Source of the DNA: Pirellula sp. SH-Sr6A
GTDB taxonomy: Bacteria > Planctomycetota > Planctomycetia > Pirellulales > Pirellulaceae
Direction of reading: 5' to 3'
NCBI RefSeq assembly: GCF_001610875.1
Contig: NZ_CP011272.1
Span: 5,251,988 to 5,315,987, forward strand
Length of the DNA stretch: 64,000 nucleotides
In this document: positions 1 through 9,298 of the stretch, one piece after another
Position numbering within the stretch: position 1 is the stretch's first letter
Layout: every line of letters begins with the position of its first letter
Position numbers and translations under genes: made by a program
The notes under the pieces: model-generated
What the model was told of the DNA's origin: nothing
The model's database searches: none
What the model saw: the letters and a program-made list of their open reading frames with translations, nothing else

Positions 1-112
1 TACGTGTTTTGCCTTGAACCTCTCCAAGGCCATAGGGCAGGAATTTCGTCGGAACTGCCCCCGTTAATCATCATTCGCTTAGGTTCACCATCCCTTGAAG
101 AGGTATTGCCAC

Positions 113-1405
113 ATGAAGTCACTTTCGTCGTCACTGGATAAGATTCGAGCTCGCAGTATTTGCTCGGCACTGCACCTAGGGCTGGCCACGTCGATGCTAA
201 CGACGGGTTTCGCAGGATGTTTTGTATCGAACGGATGGGCACAAGAAGCCAAGCCCGAATACACCATTTCTGAGAAGGCGATGCAGATTCATCGCAAGGC
301 CTATGTCTTCGATGGCCATAACGATCTTCCGTGGGAGATCCGAAAGTTCAGCAAGCGGTTCGACGATTGCGATATCAGTAAGCCGCAGCCGAAGTTGCAC
401 ACCGATATCGAGAGGCTTCGAAAGGGGAACGTAGGCGCGCAGTACTGGTCTGTATACGTTCCAGCCGAAACGATGCGCGCAGGAGTGGCGTATCGTACGA
501 CTGTGGAGCAGATCGAACTGGTACACGCCATGGTGAAGCGGTATCCGGATGTCTTCCAGCTTTGTTTGACATCGGAGGATATTGAAAAGGCTCGCCAAGC
601 AGGGAAGATCGCGTCACTCATCGGAATGGAAGGTGGTCACTCGATCGAGGACTCCATCCAGAATCTGCGTCGACTCTATGAAATGGGGGCAAGGTATATG
701 ACCCTGACCCACTCCGATACGTTGGCTTGGGCCGACGCTGCGACCGATCAATCGAAACACGATGGCCTGAGTCCATTCGGGGAAGAGGTCGTACGTGAAA
801 TGAATCGGCTAGGAATGTTGGTCGATATCTCCCACGTCTCGCCTGCGACCATGCACGATGCGTTGGATATCTCCACGGCTCCCGTCATTTTTTCCCATTC
901 GTCCGCACGATCGATCGCGGACCATCCACGAAATGTCCCCGATGATGTTCTGAAGAGGCTGCCTCAGAACGGCGGGGTCGTCATGATCAATTTCTACTCG
1001 GGATTTGTCGTTCCCAAGAGTGCGGCGATCATGAAGGAGATGTTCCAAGTTCGGCGGGAATTGCAAGCCAAGTATCCGGACGACAAAGAAAAGATGGAGC
1101 GTGAGTACAAGCAATGGCAGGTGAAGAACCCCTACCCAGCGGGCGAAGCGACGATTCTCGCAGATCATATTGAACACGTGATCAAGATGGCTGGCATCGA
1201 CCATGTCGGATTGGGCTCCGATTACGATGGAATCTCGACAGCACCACGTGGTATGGAGGACGTGTCTACTTATCCATTGATCACGGAGATGTTGGTACAG
1301 CGGGGGTATAGCGAGGAAGACATTCACAAGGTCCTCTACAAAAACGCCCTGCGCGTACTGCGCGAGGCCGAAGTGGCCGCGAAGAAGCTGCGAGCGACCC
1401 CATAA
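113..1405 (+). CDS. Secreted membrane dipeptidase (peptidase M19, renal dipeptidase family)
   Basis: Zinc-dependent hydrolase of dipeptides, probably acting outside the cytoplasm. The 430-aa product starts with a Sec-type signal region (hydrophobic stretch roughly residues 15-40, ending near GWAQEA). Metal ligands of the M19 family are visible: HxD at H69/D71 (GHNDLP), E173 in GMEGGHS, H241 in DISHVS and H262 in SHSSAR. The 21-residue spacing between the last two matches the family. GLGSDYDG near the C terminus is also typical. I chose ATG 113 because AAGAGG lies about 9 bases upstream; an in-frame TTG at 95 is possible but lacks this. It stands alone, converging on ppdK across the repeat array. 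The family is secure; the substrate (D-amino-acid or cell-wall dipeptides) is inference. Confidence 0.93.
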   Translation: MKSLSSSLDKIRARSICSALHLGLATSMLTTGFAGCFVSNGWAQEAKPEYTISEKAMQIHRKAYVFDGHNDLPWEIRKFSKRFDDCDISKPQPKLHTDIERLRKGNVGAQYWSVYVPAETMRAGVAYRTTVEQIELVHAMVKRYPDVFQLCLTSEDIEKARQAGKIASLIGMEGGHSIEDSIQNLRRLYEMGARYMTLTHSDTLAWADAATDQSKHDGLSPFGEEVVREMNRLGMLVDISHVSPATMHDALDISTAPVIFSHSSARSIADHPRNVPDDVLKRLPQNGGVVMINFYSGFVVPKSAAIMKEMFQVRRELQAKYPDDKEKMEREYKQWQVKNPYPAGEATILADHIEHVIKMAGIDHVGLGSDYDGISTAPRGMEDVSTYPLITEMLVQRGYSEEDIHKVLYKNALRVLREAEVAAKKLRATP

Positions 1406-1436
1406 CTGCAGTAAGCGAGCCTCCAACTTTGATCAT

Positions 1437-2600
1437 TTTCTCGCCAAGGCGCTAAGACGCAAAAGGGAAGGAGTGGGGTGGGGAGGGAATTGATGGTAGG
1501 CCGCTTGGCTAACTTCCAACATCGTATCGACAGAACCTCTGGACGGACTATCGACAGAACCGTTTGACGGGAGTGCGGAGGTTCATGCTCTGCCGTTCCC
1601 TGCCTTGGCGAGCTTTGCGCCGTGGCGCGCCACTTCTTCAGGCATCCAAGTTTCTCGCCAAGGCGCCAAGGCGCAAAGGGAAGGAGAGGGTTTGGGGAGG
1701 GAGTTGATGGTAGGCCCCTGGCTAGCTTCCAACATCCTATCGACAGAACCCTCCGGACGGGCAATCGACTGAACCGTTTGACGGGAGTGCGGAGGTGCAT
1801 GCTCTGCCGTTCCCTGCCTTGGCGAGCTTTGCGCCGTGGCGCGCCACTTCTTCAGGCATCCAAGTTTCTCGCCAAGGCGCCAAGGCGCAAAAGGAAGGAG
1901 TGGGGTGGGGAGGGAGTTGATGGTAGGCCCCTTGGCTAACTTCCAACATCGTATCGACAGAACCTCTGGACGGACTATCGACAGAACCGTTTGACGGGAG
2001 TGCGGAGGTTCATGCTCTGCCGTTCCCTGCCTTGGCGAGCTTTGCGCCGTGGCGCGCCACTTCTTCAGGCATCCAAGTTTCTCGCCAGGGCGCCAAGACG
2101 CAAAAGGAAGGAGTGGGGTGGGGAGGGAATTGATGGTAGGCCGCTTGGCTAACTTCCAACATCGTATCGACAGAACCTCTGGACGGACTATCGACAGAAC
2201 CGTTTGACGGGAGTGCGGAGGTTCATGCTCTGCCGTTCCCTGCCTTGGCGAGCTTTGCGCCGTGGCGCGCCACTTCTTCAGGCATCCAAGTTTCTCGCCA
2301 AGGCGCCAAGGCGCAAAGGGAAGGAGTGGGGTGGGGAGGGAGTTGATGGTAGGCCCCTTGGCTAACTTCCAACATCGTATCGACAGAACCTCTGGACGGA
2401 CTATCGACAGAACCGTTTGACGGGAGTGCGGAGGTTCATGCTCTGCCGTTCCCTGCCTTGGCGAGCTTTGCGCCGTGGCGCGCCACTTCTTCAGGCATCC
2501 AAGTTTCTCGCCAAGGCGCCAAGGCGCAAAAGGAAGGAGTGGGGTGGGGAGGGAGTTGATGGTAGGCCCCTTGGCGAGCGTTGCGCCTTGGCGCGCAACC
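1437..2600. repeat. Tandem array of 213-214 bp units with inverted-repeat ends
   Basis: Left ends of the unit (TTTCTCGCCAAGGCGC) recur at about 1437, 1651, 1865, 2078, 2291 and 2504, giving five full units and a shortened sixth. Each full unit ends with GAGCTTTGCGCCGTGGCGCG. The two ends are imperfect inverted repeats of each other around the core CTTTGCGCCTTGGCGC. Inside the unit ATCGACAGAACC or a close variant occurs twice. The second unit (1651-1864) is the most diverged; the others are nearly identical, which suggests recent amplification or homogenisation. The sixth unit lacks the middle and closes with a variant right end at about 2568-2600. The array fills the gap between two convergent genes. 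A diverged single copy lies at about 49955-50066. Confidence 0.95.
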
Positions 2601-2627
2601 TCCCTTTCCTGCAGCATGAGCCAACGA

Positions 2628-2658
2628 AAAAAGCCAAGCAATTTACGCTTGGCTTTTT
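2628..2658 (-). terminator. Rho-independent terminator of ppdK (bidirectional)
   Basis: A perfect 12-bp stem pairs 2628-2639 with 2647-2658. It has a GC core (GCCAAGC/GCTTGGC) flanked by A and T runs and a 7-base loop. It starts about 30 bases past the ppdK stop on the minus strand, where a T-run follows the stem. The symmetric A/T flanks would also stop plus-strand transcription leaving the repeat array. Confidence 0.92.
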
Positions 2659-2688
2659 CCGATTATTCGATCGTGTCAGTCAGACGGA

Positions 2689-5490
2689 CTACTTAGCGCG
2701 AGTACGAGCTTTGGTCGCACCCTTAGCCGACTTGCTGTCTTTCACAACCTTGGTCGACGCTGGCGCCGGAGGATTGCGAAGGGCTGCTTGAGCCGCTGCC
2801 AAGCGAGCGATGGGCACTCGGAATGGGCTGCAGCTAACGTAGTTGAGGCCAATCATGTGGCAGAACTCGACCGAGGATGGATCCCCGCCGTGCTCGCCGC
2901 AGATACCGATCTTGAGGTCGTTGCGAGTCTTGCGACCCTTCTCGACCCCGATCTGCATGAGCTGGCCAACACCGGTTCGATCGATCGAAGCGAATGGGTT
3001 CGACTTGATGATTTCCAAGCCTTGGTAAGCGGGCAAGAAGGATCCCGAGTCATCGCGGCTCATTCCCAAGCAAGTTTGGGTCAAGTCGTTGGTGCCGAAC
3101 GAGAAGAACTCGGCGCTCTCGGCGATTTCGTCGGCGGTCAACGCACCACGAGGAACTTCAATCATCGTTCCAACGGTGTACTGGAACTTCTTACCGGTCG
3201 CCTTCATAACTTCGCTTGCGACGCGGTGGACGATTTCCACTTGGAGATCGAGTTCCTTCTTGAATCCGACGAGCGGAACCATGACTTCAGGCTTGACCTT
3301 GGTCCCTTCTTTGAGAACAGCGACCGCTGCTTGGAAGATCGCGCGAGCTTGCATCTCGGTGATTTCGGGACGGAGGATACCCAAACGGCAACCTCGGAAT
3401 CCGAGCATTGGGTTGAACTCATGAAGCTCCGAAACCAATCGGTTCACTTCCGCGACCGAAATGCCCAATTGCTTGGCGACTTCTTCTTGACCCTTCTTGT
3501 TGTCATGCTGTGGCAAGAACTCGTGCAAGGGTGGATCGAGCAATCGGATGCAAGCGGGGAGACCGTCGAGTGCACGGAAGATCCCTTCGAAGTCCTTTTG
3601 TTGGTAAGGAAGCAGTGTTGCCAATGCCTTCTTTCGATCGTCTTCGTTCTTCGCCAGGATCATTTGACGGACAGCGATAATGCGGTCCCCTTCAAAGAAC
3701 ATGTGCTCGGTGCGGCACAGTCCGATTCCTTCGGCACCGAAAGCCACGGCATTCGTGACTTGATCAGGTTGATCCGCGTTGGTGCGGAGACCGAGGGTAC
3801 GATACTTATCTGCCAACTTCATGATGAAGTCGTAGTATTGGAAGACCTTGCTGTCCTTCGGCTTCATCGTCTTGCCAACGAGAACCTGCTTGAGTTCGCT
3901 GTCGGCCGTGGCGATCTTGCCGTGGAACACTTCACCGGTGGTGCCGTTGATGCTGATGAAGTCCCCTTCCTTCAGGGTAACTCCCTTGCACTTGAGCGTG
4001 CCCTTGTGGTAGTCGATTTCGATATCGCCTGCACCGGCAACGCAAACCTTGCCCATCTGGCGAGCAACGAGAGCAGCGTGGCTGGATACACCACCGCGAG
4101 CGGTGAGAATCCCATCGGACGCGATCATCCCCCGGAGATCTTCAGGACTGGTTTCGATACGAGCCAGAACAACATTCTGCCCCTTAGCAGCCAACTCTTC
4201 TGCCTTGCCTGCGGTGAAGACCACGGCGCCGGAAGCTGCCCCAGGACCTGCTGGCAAACCAACGGCCATCAAGCGACCTTCTTTGCGAGCCTTTTCGTAA
4301 GCGACGACATCGAAGATCGGTTGGAGGAGTTGGTTCAACGCCTCGGGATCACCCGATTTGATCGCATGCTCGGGGGTCATCAACTTTTCCTTGACCATGT
4401 CGTGAGCAATCTTCACGTAGGCCAAGGCGGTTCGCTTCCCGTTTCGAGTTTGAAGCATGTACAGCTTCTTCTTCTCGATCGTGAACTCAAAGTCTTGCAC
4501 GTCGCCGAAGTTCTTTTCGAGCGTCTTGCGAACTTCGACCAGTTCCTTGTGGGCGGCGCCGATCGTCTTGTCCTTGGCCATCTCGGAGATCTTGAGAGGG
4601 GTGCGAACACCCGCCACAACGTCTTCTCCTTGTGCATTGACCAAGTATTCGCCGTAGAACACGTTGTCGCCGTTGGCAGGGTCGCGGGTGAACGCCACGC
4701 CGGTCGCGCAGTCATCACCCATGTTGCCGAAGACCATGCTCTGGACGTTGACAGCCGTACCCCACTCGTCTGGAATGCGGTACTTTTGACGATAGAGGAT
4801 CGCTCGCTCGTTCATCCAAGATCCGAAGACGGCGAAGATCGCTCCTTCGAGTTGCTTCATCGGATCGTTCGGGAACGCCTTGCCAGTGCGATCCTTGATC
4901 AGTTTCTTGTATCGCTTCACGAGCTCTTGCAGATGATCTGCGGTGAGTTCCGTGTCTTCTTTGACCTTCGCTTCCGCCTTGAGACCATCCATGACCTCTT
5001 CGAAAGGCTCATGCTCGTTCTCGCTGCGCTTTTGAACGCCCATGACGACGTCGCCGTACATTTGCAAGAATCGGCGATAGGAGTCCCAAGCGAAACGGGG
5101 ATTGTTGGTGGCTGCGGCTAGGCCTTCGCAGGTCGCATCGTTGAGACCGAGGTTGAGAATCGTATCCATCATCCCGGGCATCGAATCTCGTGCACCCGAT
5201 CGGACCGAAACCAAAAGTGGGTTCTTCGGATCACCGAACTTCTTTCCGGTCTCTTTCTCCATCCACTTTACGGCCTTCTCCAAATCGGTGGAGAGTTCCG
5301 GTGGAGCTTTGCGGCCATTCTTGTAGTAATGAACGCAGACTTCTGTCGTGATTGTGAAACCAGAAGGGACGGGAAGTCCGATTTTGGTCATCTGAGCAAG
5401 GTTCGCACCTTTACCCCCGAGGAGAGCTTTCATCCCTCCGTCGCCATCGGTCTTAGATTTGCCAAAGAAATAGATCAACTTGTTAGCCAT
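2689..5490 (-). CDS. ppdK: Pyruvate, phosphate dikinase
   Basis: Interconverts pyruvate + ATP + Pi and phosphoenolpyruvate + AMP + PPi in the cytoplasm. The 933-aa length is full for the family. The N-terminal ATP-grasp domain begins [10 protein letters not shown], followed by GLPVPSGF. The phosphohistidine swivel domain has [15 protein letters not shown] with the catalytic His near residue 471. The C-terminal TIM barrel has [10 protein letters not shown] and [11 protein letters not shown] chose ATG 5490 ([10 protein letters not shown]) because family members begin this way; a GTG four codons upstream is less likely. A sigma70-like promoter with palindromes lies just upstream and a strong terminator downstream, so it appears monocistronic. 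Confidence 0.98.
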   Translation of the reverse strand: MANKLIYFFGKSKTDGDGGMKALLGGKGANLAQMTKIGLPVPSGFTITTEVCVHYYKNGRKAPPELSTDLEKAVKWMEKETGKKFGDPKNPLLVSVRSGARDSMPGMMDTILNLGLNDATCEGLAAATNNPRFAWDSYRRFLQMYGDVVMGVQKRSENEHEPFEEVMDGLKAEAKVKEDTELTADHLQELVKRYKKLIKDRTGKAFPNDPMKQLEGAIFAVFGSWMNERAILYRQKYRIPDEWGTAVNVQSMVFGNMGDDCATGVAFTRDPANGDNVFYGEYLVNAQGEDVVAGVRTPLKISEMAKDKTIGAAHKELVEVRKTLEKNFGDVQDFEFTIEKKKLYMLQTRNGKRTALAYVKIAHDMVKEKLMTPEHAIKSGDPEALNQLLQPIFDVVAYEKARKEGRLMAVGLPAGPGAASGAVVFTAGKAEELAAKGQNVVLARIETSPEDLRGMIASDGILTARGGVSSHAALVARQMGKVCVAGAGDIEIDYHKGTLKCKGVTLKEGDFISINGTTGEVFHGKIATADSELKQVLVGKTMKPKDSKVFQYYDFIMKLADKYRTLGLRTNADQPDQVTNAVAFGAEGIGLCRTEHMFFEGDRIIAVRQMILAKNEDDRKKALATLLPYQQKDFEGIFRALDGLPACIRLLDPPLHEFLPQHDNKKGQEEVAKQLGISVAEVNRLVSELHEFNPMLGFRGCRLGILRPEITEMQARAIFQAAVAVLKEGTKVKPEVMVPLVGFKKELDLQVEIVHRVASEVMKATGKKFQYTVGTMIEVPRGALTADEIAESAEFFSFGTNDLTQTCLGMSRDDSGSFLPAYQGLEIIKSNPFASIDRTGVGQLMQIGVEKGRKTRNDLKIGICGEHGGDPSSVEFCHMIGLNYVSCSPFRVPIARLAAAQAALRNPPAPASTKVVKDSKSAKGATKARTRAK

Positions 5491-5533
5491 GGCCGAGTGC
5501 ACTACTCCACTTAGTTTGCCAAAATCGAAGTTA

Positions 5534-5590
5534 GGGAAATTCCCAGATATTTTCGGCCGAAAGTCTACGTTTAACGTTAAAACACGTCAA
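5534..5590 (-). promoter_or_regulatory. Putative ppdK promoter with three palindromic operator candidates
   Basis: On the minus strand TTGACG (5590-5585) and TAGACT (5567-5562) are separated by 17 bases, a reasonable sigma70-type pair. The 12-bp perfect palindrome TTTAACGTTAAA (5570-5581) lies inside the spacer. A second perfect palindrome, TTTCGGCCGAAA (5551-5562), covers the end of the -10 and the predicted start of transcription. A third, GGGAAATTCCC (5534-5544), is symmetrical around one base. The sites are seen directly; the promoter and its regulation are inferred. Confidence 0.5.
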
Positions 5591-5647
5591 TGCGGCCAAC
5601 GATCCCGTAGGCCCTTGCGCCACAAAAACTTAACGCATTATCACGCC

Positions 5648-7423
5648 ATGATACCGCAAACGCTCTTGGGGTCCCTCTCCGCGCACGTCCAGGTCCCTCG
5701 TTCGTCTCCCTCCTCCGCATTCCCTATCGCTCCGACCGATTGGCACGCGGGGTGTCCCAGCGATGGTGAAGTCTATGAAGAAGGACCTTGGCGAGGAGTT
5801 CTCCTCAACGAGTGGTACCTCCTGGGCAGGATCCGCGATTGGGAGCAATCTGGCGTGGCAGAGCGAGACGCGTCTAGCGACATCGAGTGGGCCCCGTCCC
5901 CATCCGTCGAGCCATTGCTCCGAACGCGTTCCGCCGCATCCACGAAAGCCGAAGATGCGAGGGAACTTGAGATTTGGTGGGGAAGTCCCAGGTCCCCGGG
6001 AGGAAAAGTCGTCCGTGATAGAGAGCCTCGATGGATCGCAATTCACGCTCGATCCCTACGCCCTCTCCCTTACTTGATCAAACATTGGGGAACGCCTCCC
6101 GAACCGGTGCTAGCGGATTGGAAAAGGCAATGCGGCATTTTGGGGCTGCAGACGCAATCCATTTGGATCCTGGCGTCATCCGTGGGCATTCTTTATCGGA
6201 TCGATGAAACGCGCACGAGCCCCTCTCTGATTGCGGTCCACCGCACCACTCGAGTTGCCAATCCCCTTCAAAAAAACTCGAAACGTGCCGGTTATCGAGC
6301 CGTTCATCGAGGGCTTCCAGCCGCTGGGCTCCTTGTTCTTGTCGTCGTCATCGGATGGATGCTGCGGAGGGGCGTTCCGGCGACGTGTACGAAAATGCAT
6401 TCCATCCCGACCATCTCTGAGAAGAAAGAGAAAGAGGGGGTGTCAAAGGAATCCACGCTTCTCCCACAACCACTCCCGTCGCTCGAATCTCGGGAGATTC
6501 CTCAAGAGCTCGGAGAGATTCCCGAGTTGGTCACGGATCCGGATCTTGCGTTGCTCGATTCCGATATCCATGAAGACTGGAAAATGGCAAACACGATGGG
6601 AGGATCGAGCTTGGGTGTCGAACAGGAGCCCATCCTTCCATTTATCGATCTAGCTCTTTTTTCGCAGCCATCGCATATCTCGGATGAGGTGTCGGATACA
6701 CAAACGCCGTTGGCCGCGAATCAGGTTTTGGGATTCCATGGGGAGGCGAAGCATGATGACGTCTCGGATTCGGAATTGCTAGAAATCGAATCCGTTGCCG
6801 AGGGAATTCGTCGCGTCTTCCCTGTATCGGGAGGGCTAGCACGCCATCGAATCGGGACAGGTAGTTCGATTGCTGCTGCGCGTGCAACGTGTCTCGCCAC
6901 CCTTTCGATGATCGATAACTCGCATCAAGGCTTATCGATCACTCCCTCCGACGCCAGCATGCTCCTAGGTGAGAGCACGCAACAATGGGTTGTGGCATTG
7001 GAAGAGGAGGCTCCTGAGTTGATCGTCGAGCTTGAGTCTCGTCCTGCACGAAGGTGGGAACTTCGTATCAAAACAGGGGTGCGCGAACATCGTCATGCAC
7101 TGACCTATTGGCTCCATGCTGGCCAGGCAAGTCGCGTGCTGGATCAGATGGATCTCGGGCGCCGTTCGGCGGAGTCAGAGTTGGGACGCATGCAATCGAT
7201 GCTTGACGGTGGGCAGTCGATGGGGCCTTTCTCTCCCCGTCAACGACGTCGACAACTGCAGCAATTGGATAAAGAACTCGAACGTTGCATTGAGATTTGG
7301 AAAGTCGTCGAGCGTTTGAGTCTGATCGTGCTGGACCAAGCCCAAATAGCGGTTGAGCTTCAAACCCCAACCCAATTCCCTTCCCAAGCTGTTTCGCCGC
7401 CAGAAAAAGTGTCAAATCGTTGA
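5648..7423 (+). CDS. Hypothetical single-transmembrane protein
   Basis: I do not recognise a family. The 591-aa product has a soluble N-terminal half with many Trp residues. One clear membrane span follows near residues 218-236 (AAGLLVLVVVIGWMLRR). After it come an acidic, Ser/Pro-rich linker and a C-terminal region rich in Arg, Glu and Gln, predicted helical (about residues 500-580), that could form a coiled coil. ATG 5648 is the first ATG after the intergenic region; the frame is open further upstream to 5480 but that overlaps the start of ppdK. No Shine-Dalgarno is obvious. It is divergent from ppdK and shares the palindrome-rich intergenic region. The length of the open frame supports a real gene; its function is unknown. 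Confidence 0.75.
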   Translation: MIPQTLLGSLSAHVQVPRSSPSSAFPIAPTDWHAGCPSDGEVYEEGPWRGVLLNEWYLLGRIRDWEQSGVAERDASSDIEWAPSPSVEPLLRTRSAASTKAEDARELEIWWGSPRSPGGKVVRDREPRWIAIHARSLRPLPYLIKHWGTPPEPVLADWKRQCGILGLQTQSIWILASSVGILYRIDETRTSPSLIAVHRTTRVANPLQKNSKRAGYRAVHRGLPAAGLLVLVVVIGWMLRRGVPATCTKMHSIPTISEKKEKEGVSKESTLLPQPLPSLESREIPQELGEIPELVTDPDLALLDSDIHEDWKMANTMGGSSLGVEQEPILPFIDLALFSQPSHISDEVSDTQTPLAANQVLGFHGEAKHDDVSDSELLEIESVAEGIRRVFPVSGGLARHRIGTGSSIAAARATCLATLSMIDNSHQGLSITPSDASMLLGESTQQWVVALEEEAPELIVELESRPARRWELRIKTGVREHRHALTYWLHAGQASRVLDQMDLGRRSAESELGRMQSMLDGGQSMGPFSPRQRRRQLQQLDKELERCIEIWKVVERLSLIVLDQAQIAVELQTPTQFPSQAVSPPEKVSNR

Positions 7424-7539
7424 CGCCGATTGTCGATTTCGAGTCCTCGCGTCCGACTGCTTGGAGTACCACGAACGAACCGATTCCTCGAATCGCGAAC
7501 TGTTCGCCGACCCTAGTTTCTCGATGGAAATGAAGCATC

Positions 7540-8295
7540 ATGAAGTTTATCTGTCTAGGTTATGCCGATATGTCCCAATTCCAGACCATGTCGGCCGAGG
7601 CACTTCAACGCTCGATGGACGAGTGTTTTGCATACGATGATTTACTTCGTGCCGGAGGTCACTTCGCAGGGGGCGAAGCGCTGCAGGAGTCATCGAAAGC
7701 CATCACGCTGAGGTACGTAGATGGAGCTGTTCAAGCGACCGATGGACCTTACGCGGAGACAAAGGAACAGATCGGGGGGATCTTGATTCTGGAGGCCGAC
7801 AGTATGGAACATGCCGTCGAACTCATGTCCCGGCATCCGGGGGTTCGCATCGGTCCATTCGAAATCCGACCGTCGGACGAGGCGACCAATGCTTTGATCT
7901 CGGCACGCAACCAACCGAAGCCGCGCAATCCTGTCGTTTGGTTCGAGGTCTACGTAGAGGATATGCAGCGTGCCAAAAAGTTTTATGAGAATGTTCTCCA
8001 AGTCGAGTTAAGCCGATTGGAGTCGCCCGATGCGGCCATGGAGATGTTCGCGTTCCCGATGAACATGAACGGTGACGGTGCATCCGGAGCATTGGCGAAG
8101 ATGAAGGGATGTTCCCCTGGAGCCACCGGGACGCTCGTTTATTTTGGGTGCAAAGACTGTGGCACGGAAGCATCGCGTGTCGAGCTGGCTGGCGGTAAGC
8201 TTCTTCAGGGCAAGACCCCAATCGGTCCCTACGGCTTCATCGCTCTCGCACTGGATACCGAAGGGAATCGAATCGGTCTGCATTCGATGAGCTAA
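7540..8295 (+). CDS. YCII-domain / VOC (glyoxalase-like) fusion protein
   Basis: Two domains are fused in 251 aa. Residues 1-110 are a YCII/DGPF-type domain with the DGPYAETKEQIGG signature seen in proteins encoded next to ECF sigma factors. Residues about 125-250 are a VOC fold (WFEVYVEDMQRAKKFYENV at the start, GNRIGLHSM at the end), related to bleomycin-resistance and glyoxalase proteins. The two domains normally occur as separate proteins. It heads a close same-strand group with the PhnB-like and DoxX genes, probably an operon. No substrate can be named. Confidence 0.88.
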   Translation: MKFICLGYADMSQFQTMSAEALQRSMDECFAYDDLLRAGGHFAGGEALQESSKAITLRYVDGAVQATDGPYAETKEQIGGILILEADSMEHAVELMSRHPGVRIGPFEIRPSDEATNALISARNQPKPRNPVVWFEVYVEDMQRAKKFYENVLQVELSRLESPDAAMEMFAFPMNMNGDGASGALAKMKGCSPGATGTLVYFGCKDCGTEASRVELAGGKLLQGKTPIGPYGFIALALDTEGNRIGLHSMS

Positions 8296-8332
8296 ACCAA
8301 GTCTTTTCATTTCCACCCCACAAGGCCCCATC

Positions 8333-8806
8333 ATGAGTCAATCCCAACGCATCACTCCTTTTCTCACGTTCAAAAACGAAGCCGAGCAGGCTGCCGAATT
8401 CTATGTCTCGGTCATTCCCGATTCCAAGATTCTCCGCAAGGTGAAGAACCCGCATGCCGATGCGATCCTCACCGTCGAGCTGGAGCTGAGAGGGATGAAA
8501 TTCATCGCCTTGAACGCAGGCCAAGATTGGAAATTCACGGAAGCCTTCTCCATTGCAGTCGAGTGCGACTCGCAACAGGAATTGGACCGGATATGGGAAA
8601 ATCTGACCGCAGATGGTGGGGCGGAGTTGGCGTGTGGGTGGCTCAAAGATAAGTTTGGAATGTTTTGGCAAATCTGGCCAGCAGAACTTCCACGTTGGAT
8701 GGCGAGCGATGATGCGGAAGCGGTACAACGCATGTTTCAAGCCGTCTGGCAGATGAAAAAATTGGATATCGAAACGTTACAGAAAGCATTTGGTGGGACA
8801 ACATGA
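8333..8806 (+). CDS. PhnB-like VOC family protein
   Basis: A 157-aa protein of the 3-demethylubiquinone-9 3-methyltransferase-like / PhnB glyoxalase superfamily. It starts ITPFLTFKNEAEQAAEFY and contains GQDWKFTEAFSIAVECDSQ and the characteristic GWLKDKFGMFWQIWP near residues 100-115. It follows the YCII-VOC gene by 37 bases and overlaps the DoxX start by four bases (ATGA), which indicates translational coupling. Despite the historical family name, methyltransferase activity is not expected. Confidence 0.9.
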   Translation: MSQSQRITPFLTFKNEAEQAAEFYVSVIPDSKILRKVKNPHADAILTVELELRGMKFIALNAGQDWKFTEAFSIAVECDSQQELDRIWENLTADGGAELACGWLKDKFGMFWQIWPAELPRWMASDDAEAVQRMFQAVWQMKKLDIETLQKAFGGTT

Positions 8807-9198
8807 AGTCGAAGAAGTCGGTGATCGTAGGTTGGGTTCTGAGCGTTGTGGTCGCATTGCTCCTGAGCGTGCTGAGCGCTTATGGCAAGTTCTTTGACTT
8901 TCCTAACAAGGATGAAATGTTCGCTAACCTCGGGTGGGACACAGGAGTGATGGTCTATGTAGGAATCGCCGAAGTAGCGATCGCACTGATGTTTCTCGTA
9001 CCGCGACTCGCCTTCGTTTCAGCCATTCTTATGTCGGCCTACCTGGGAGGAGCCACAGCCGCTCACGTTCGTATCCATGAGAATTTCCTGATGCCGGTCC
9101 TCATCGGGATCATCGCATGGATCGCGTTGGGCCTGCGGGATCCACGCATTTTTCAAATTGCATTCTCGAGCAAAGGTTTGGAACCGAAAAACATCTGA
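8803..9198 (+). CDS. DoxX-like integral membrane protein
   Basis: A 131-aa protein with four predicted membrane spans, the usual DoxX-family layout: VIVGWVLSVVVALLLSVLSA at the N terminus, then spans near residues 45-65, 68-90 and 95-112. GGATAAHVRIHENF in the third loop is typical of the family. The start overlaps the stop of the preceding VOC gene by ATGA, so the three genes are probably one transcript. DoxX proteins are often encoded with VOC and YCII proteins; the biochemical role is not established. Confidence 0.87.
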   Translation: MKSKKSVIVGWVLSVVVALLLSVLSAYGKFFDFPNKDEMFANLGWDTGVMVYVGIAEVAIALMFLVPRLAFVSAILMSAYLGGATAAHVRIHENFLMPVLIGIIAWIALGLRDPRIFQIAFSSKGLEPKNI

Positions 9199-9298
9199 GT
9201 TCCTGAAGCGGCCGCATTTCCAATCGACCGATCCGCAGTTAGGAGGCGGTCGGATCTGCTGAATTAATCCATTGCGAAGAATGGTGTAAGATGATGGG

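Noticed and set aside
35-60. GGGCAG/CTGCCC hairpin near the left edge
   Set aside because: Possible terminator of a gene outside the window, but only a 6-bp stem with a 14-base loop and no T-run.
1437-2600. CRISPR array
   Set aside because: Units are about 213 bp with no short repeats separated by unique spacers, and no cas genes are nearby.
1583-2641. Long minus-strand open frame through the repeat array (about 350 codons with 71-residue repeats)
   Set aside because: It arises only because the 213-bp period is divisible by three. The sequence continues across units whose boundaries differ, has no ribosome-binding site and consists of the palindromic DNA element.
2788-5121. 777-codon plus-strand frame opposite ppdK
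   Set aside because: It is exactly antisense to a well-supported full-length ppdK; its composition mirrors the codon bias of the real gene.
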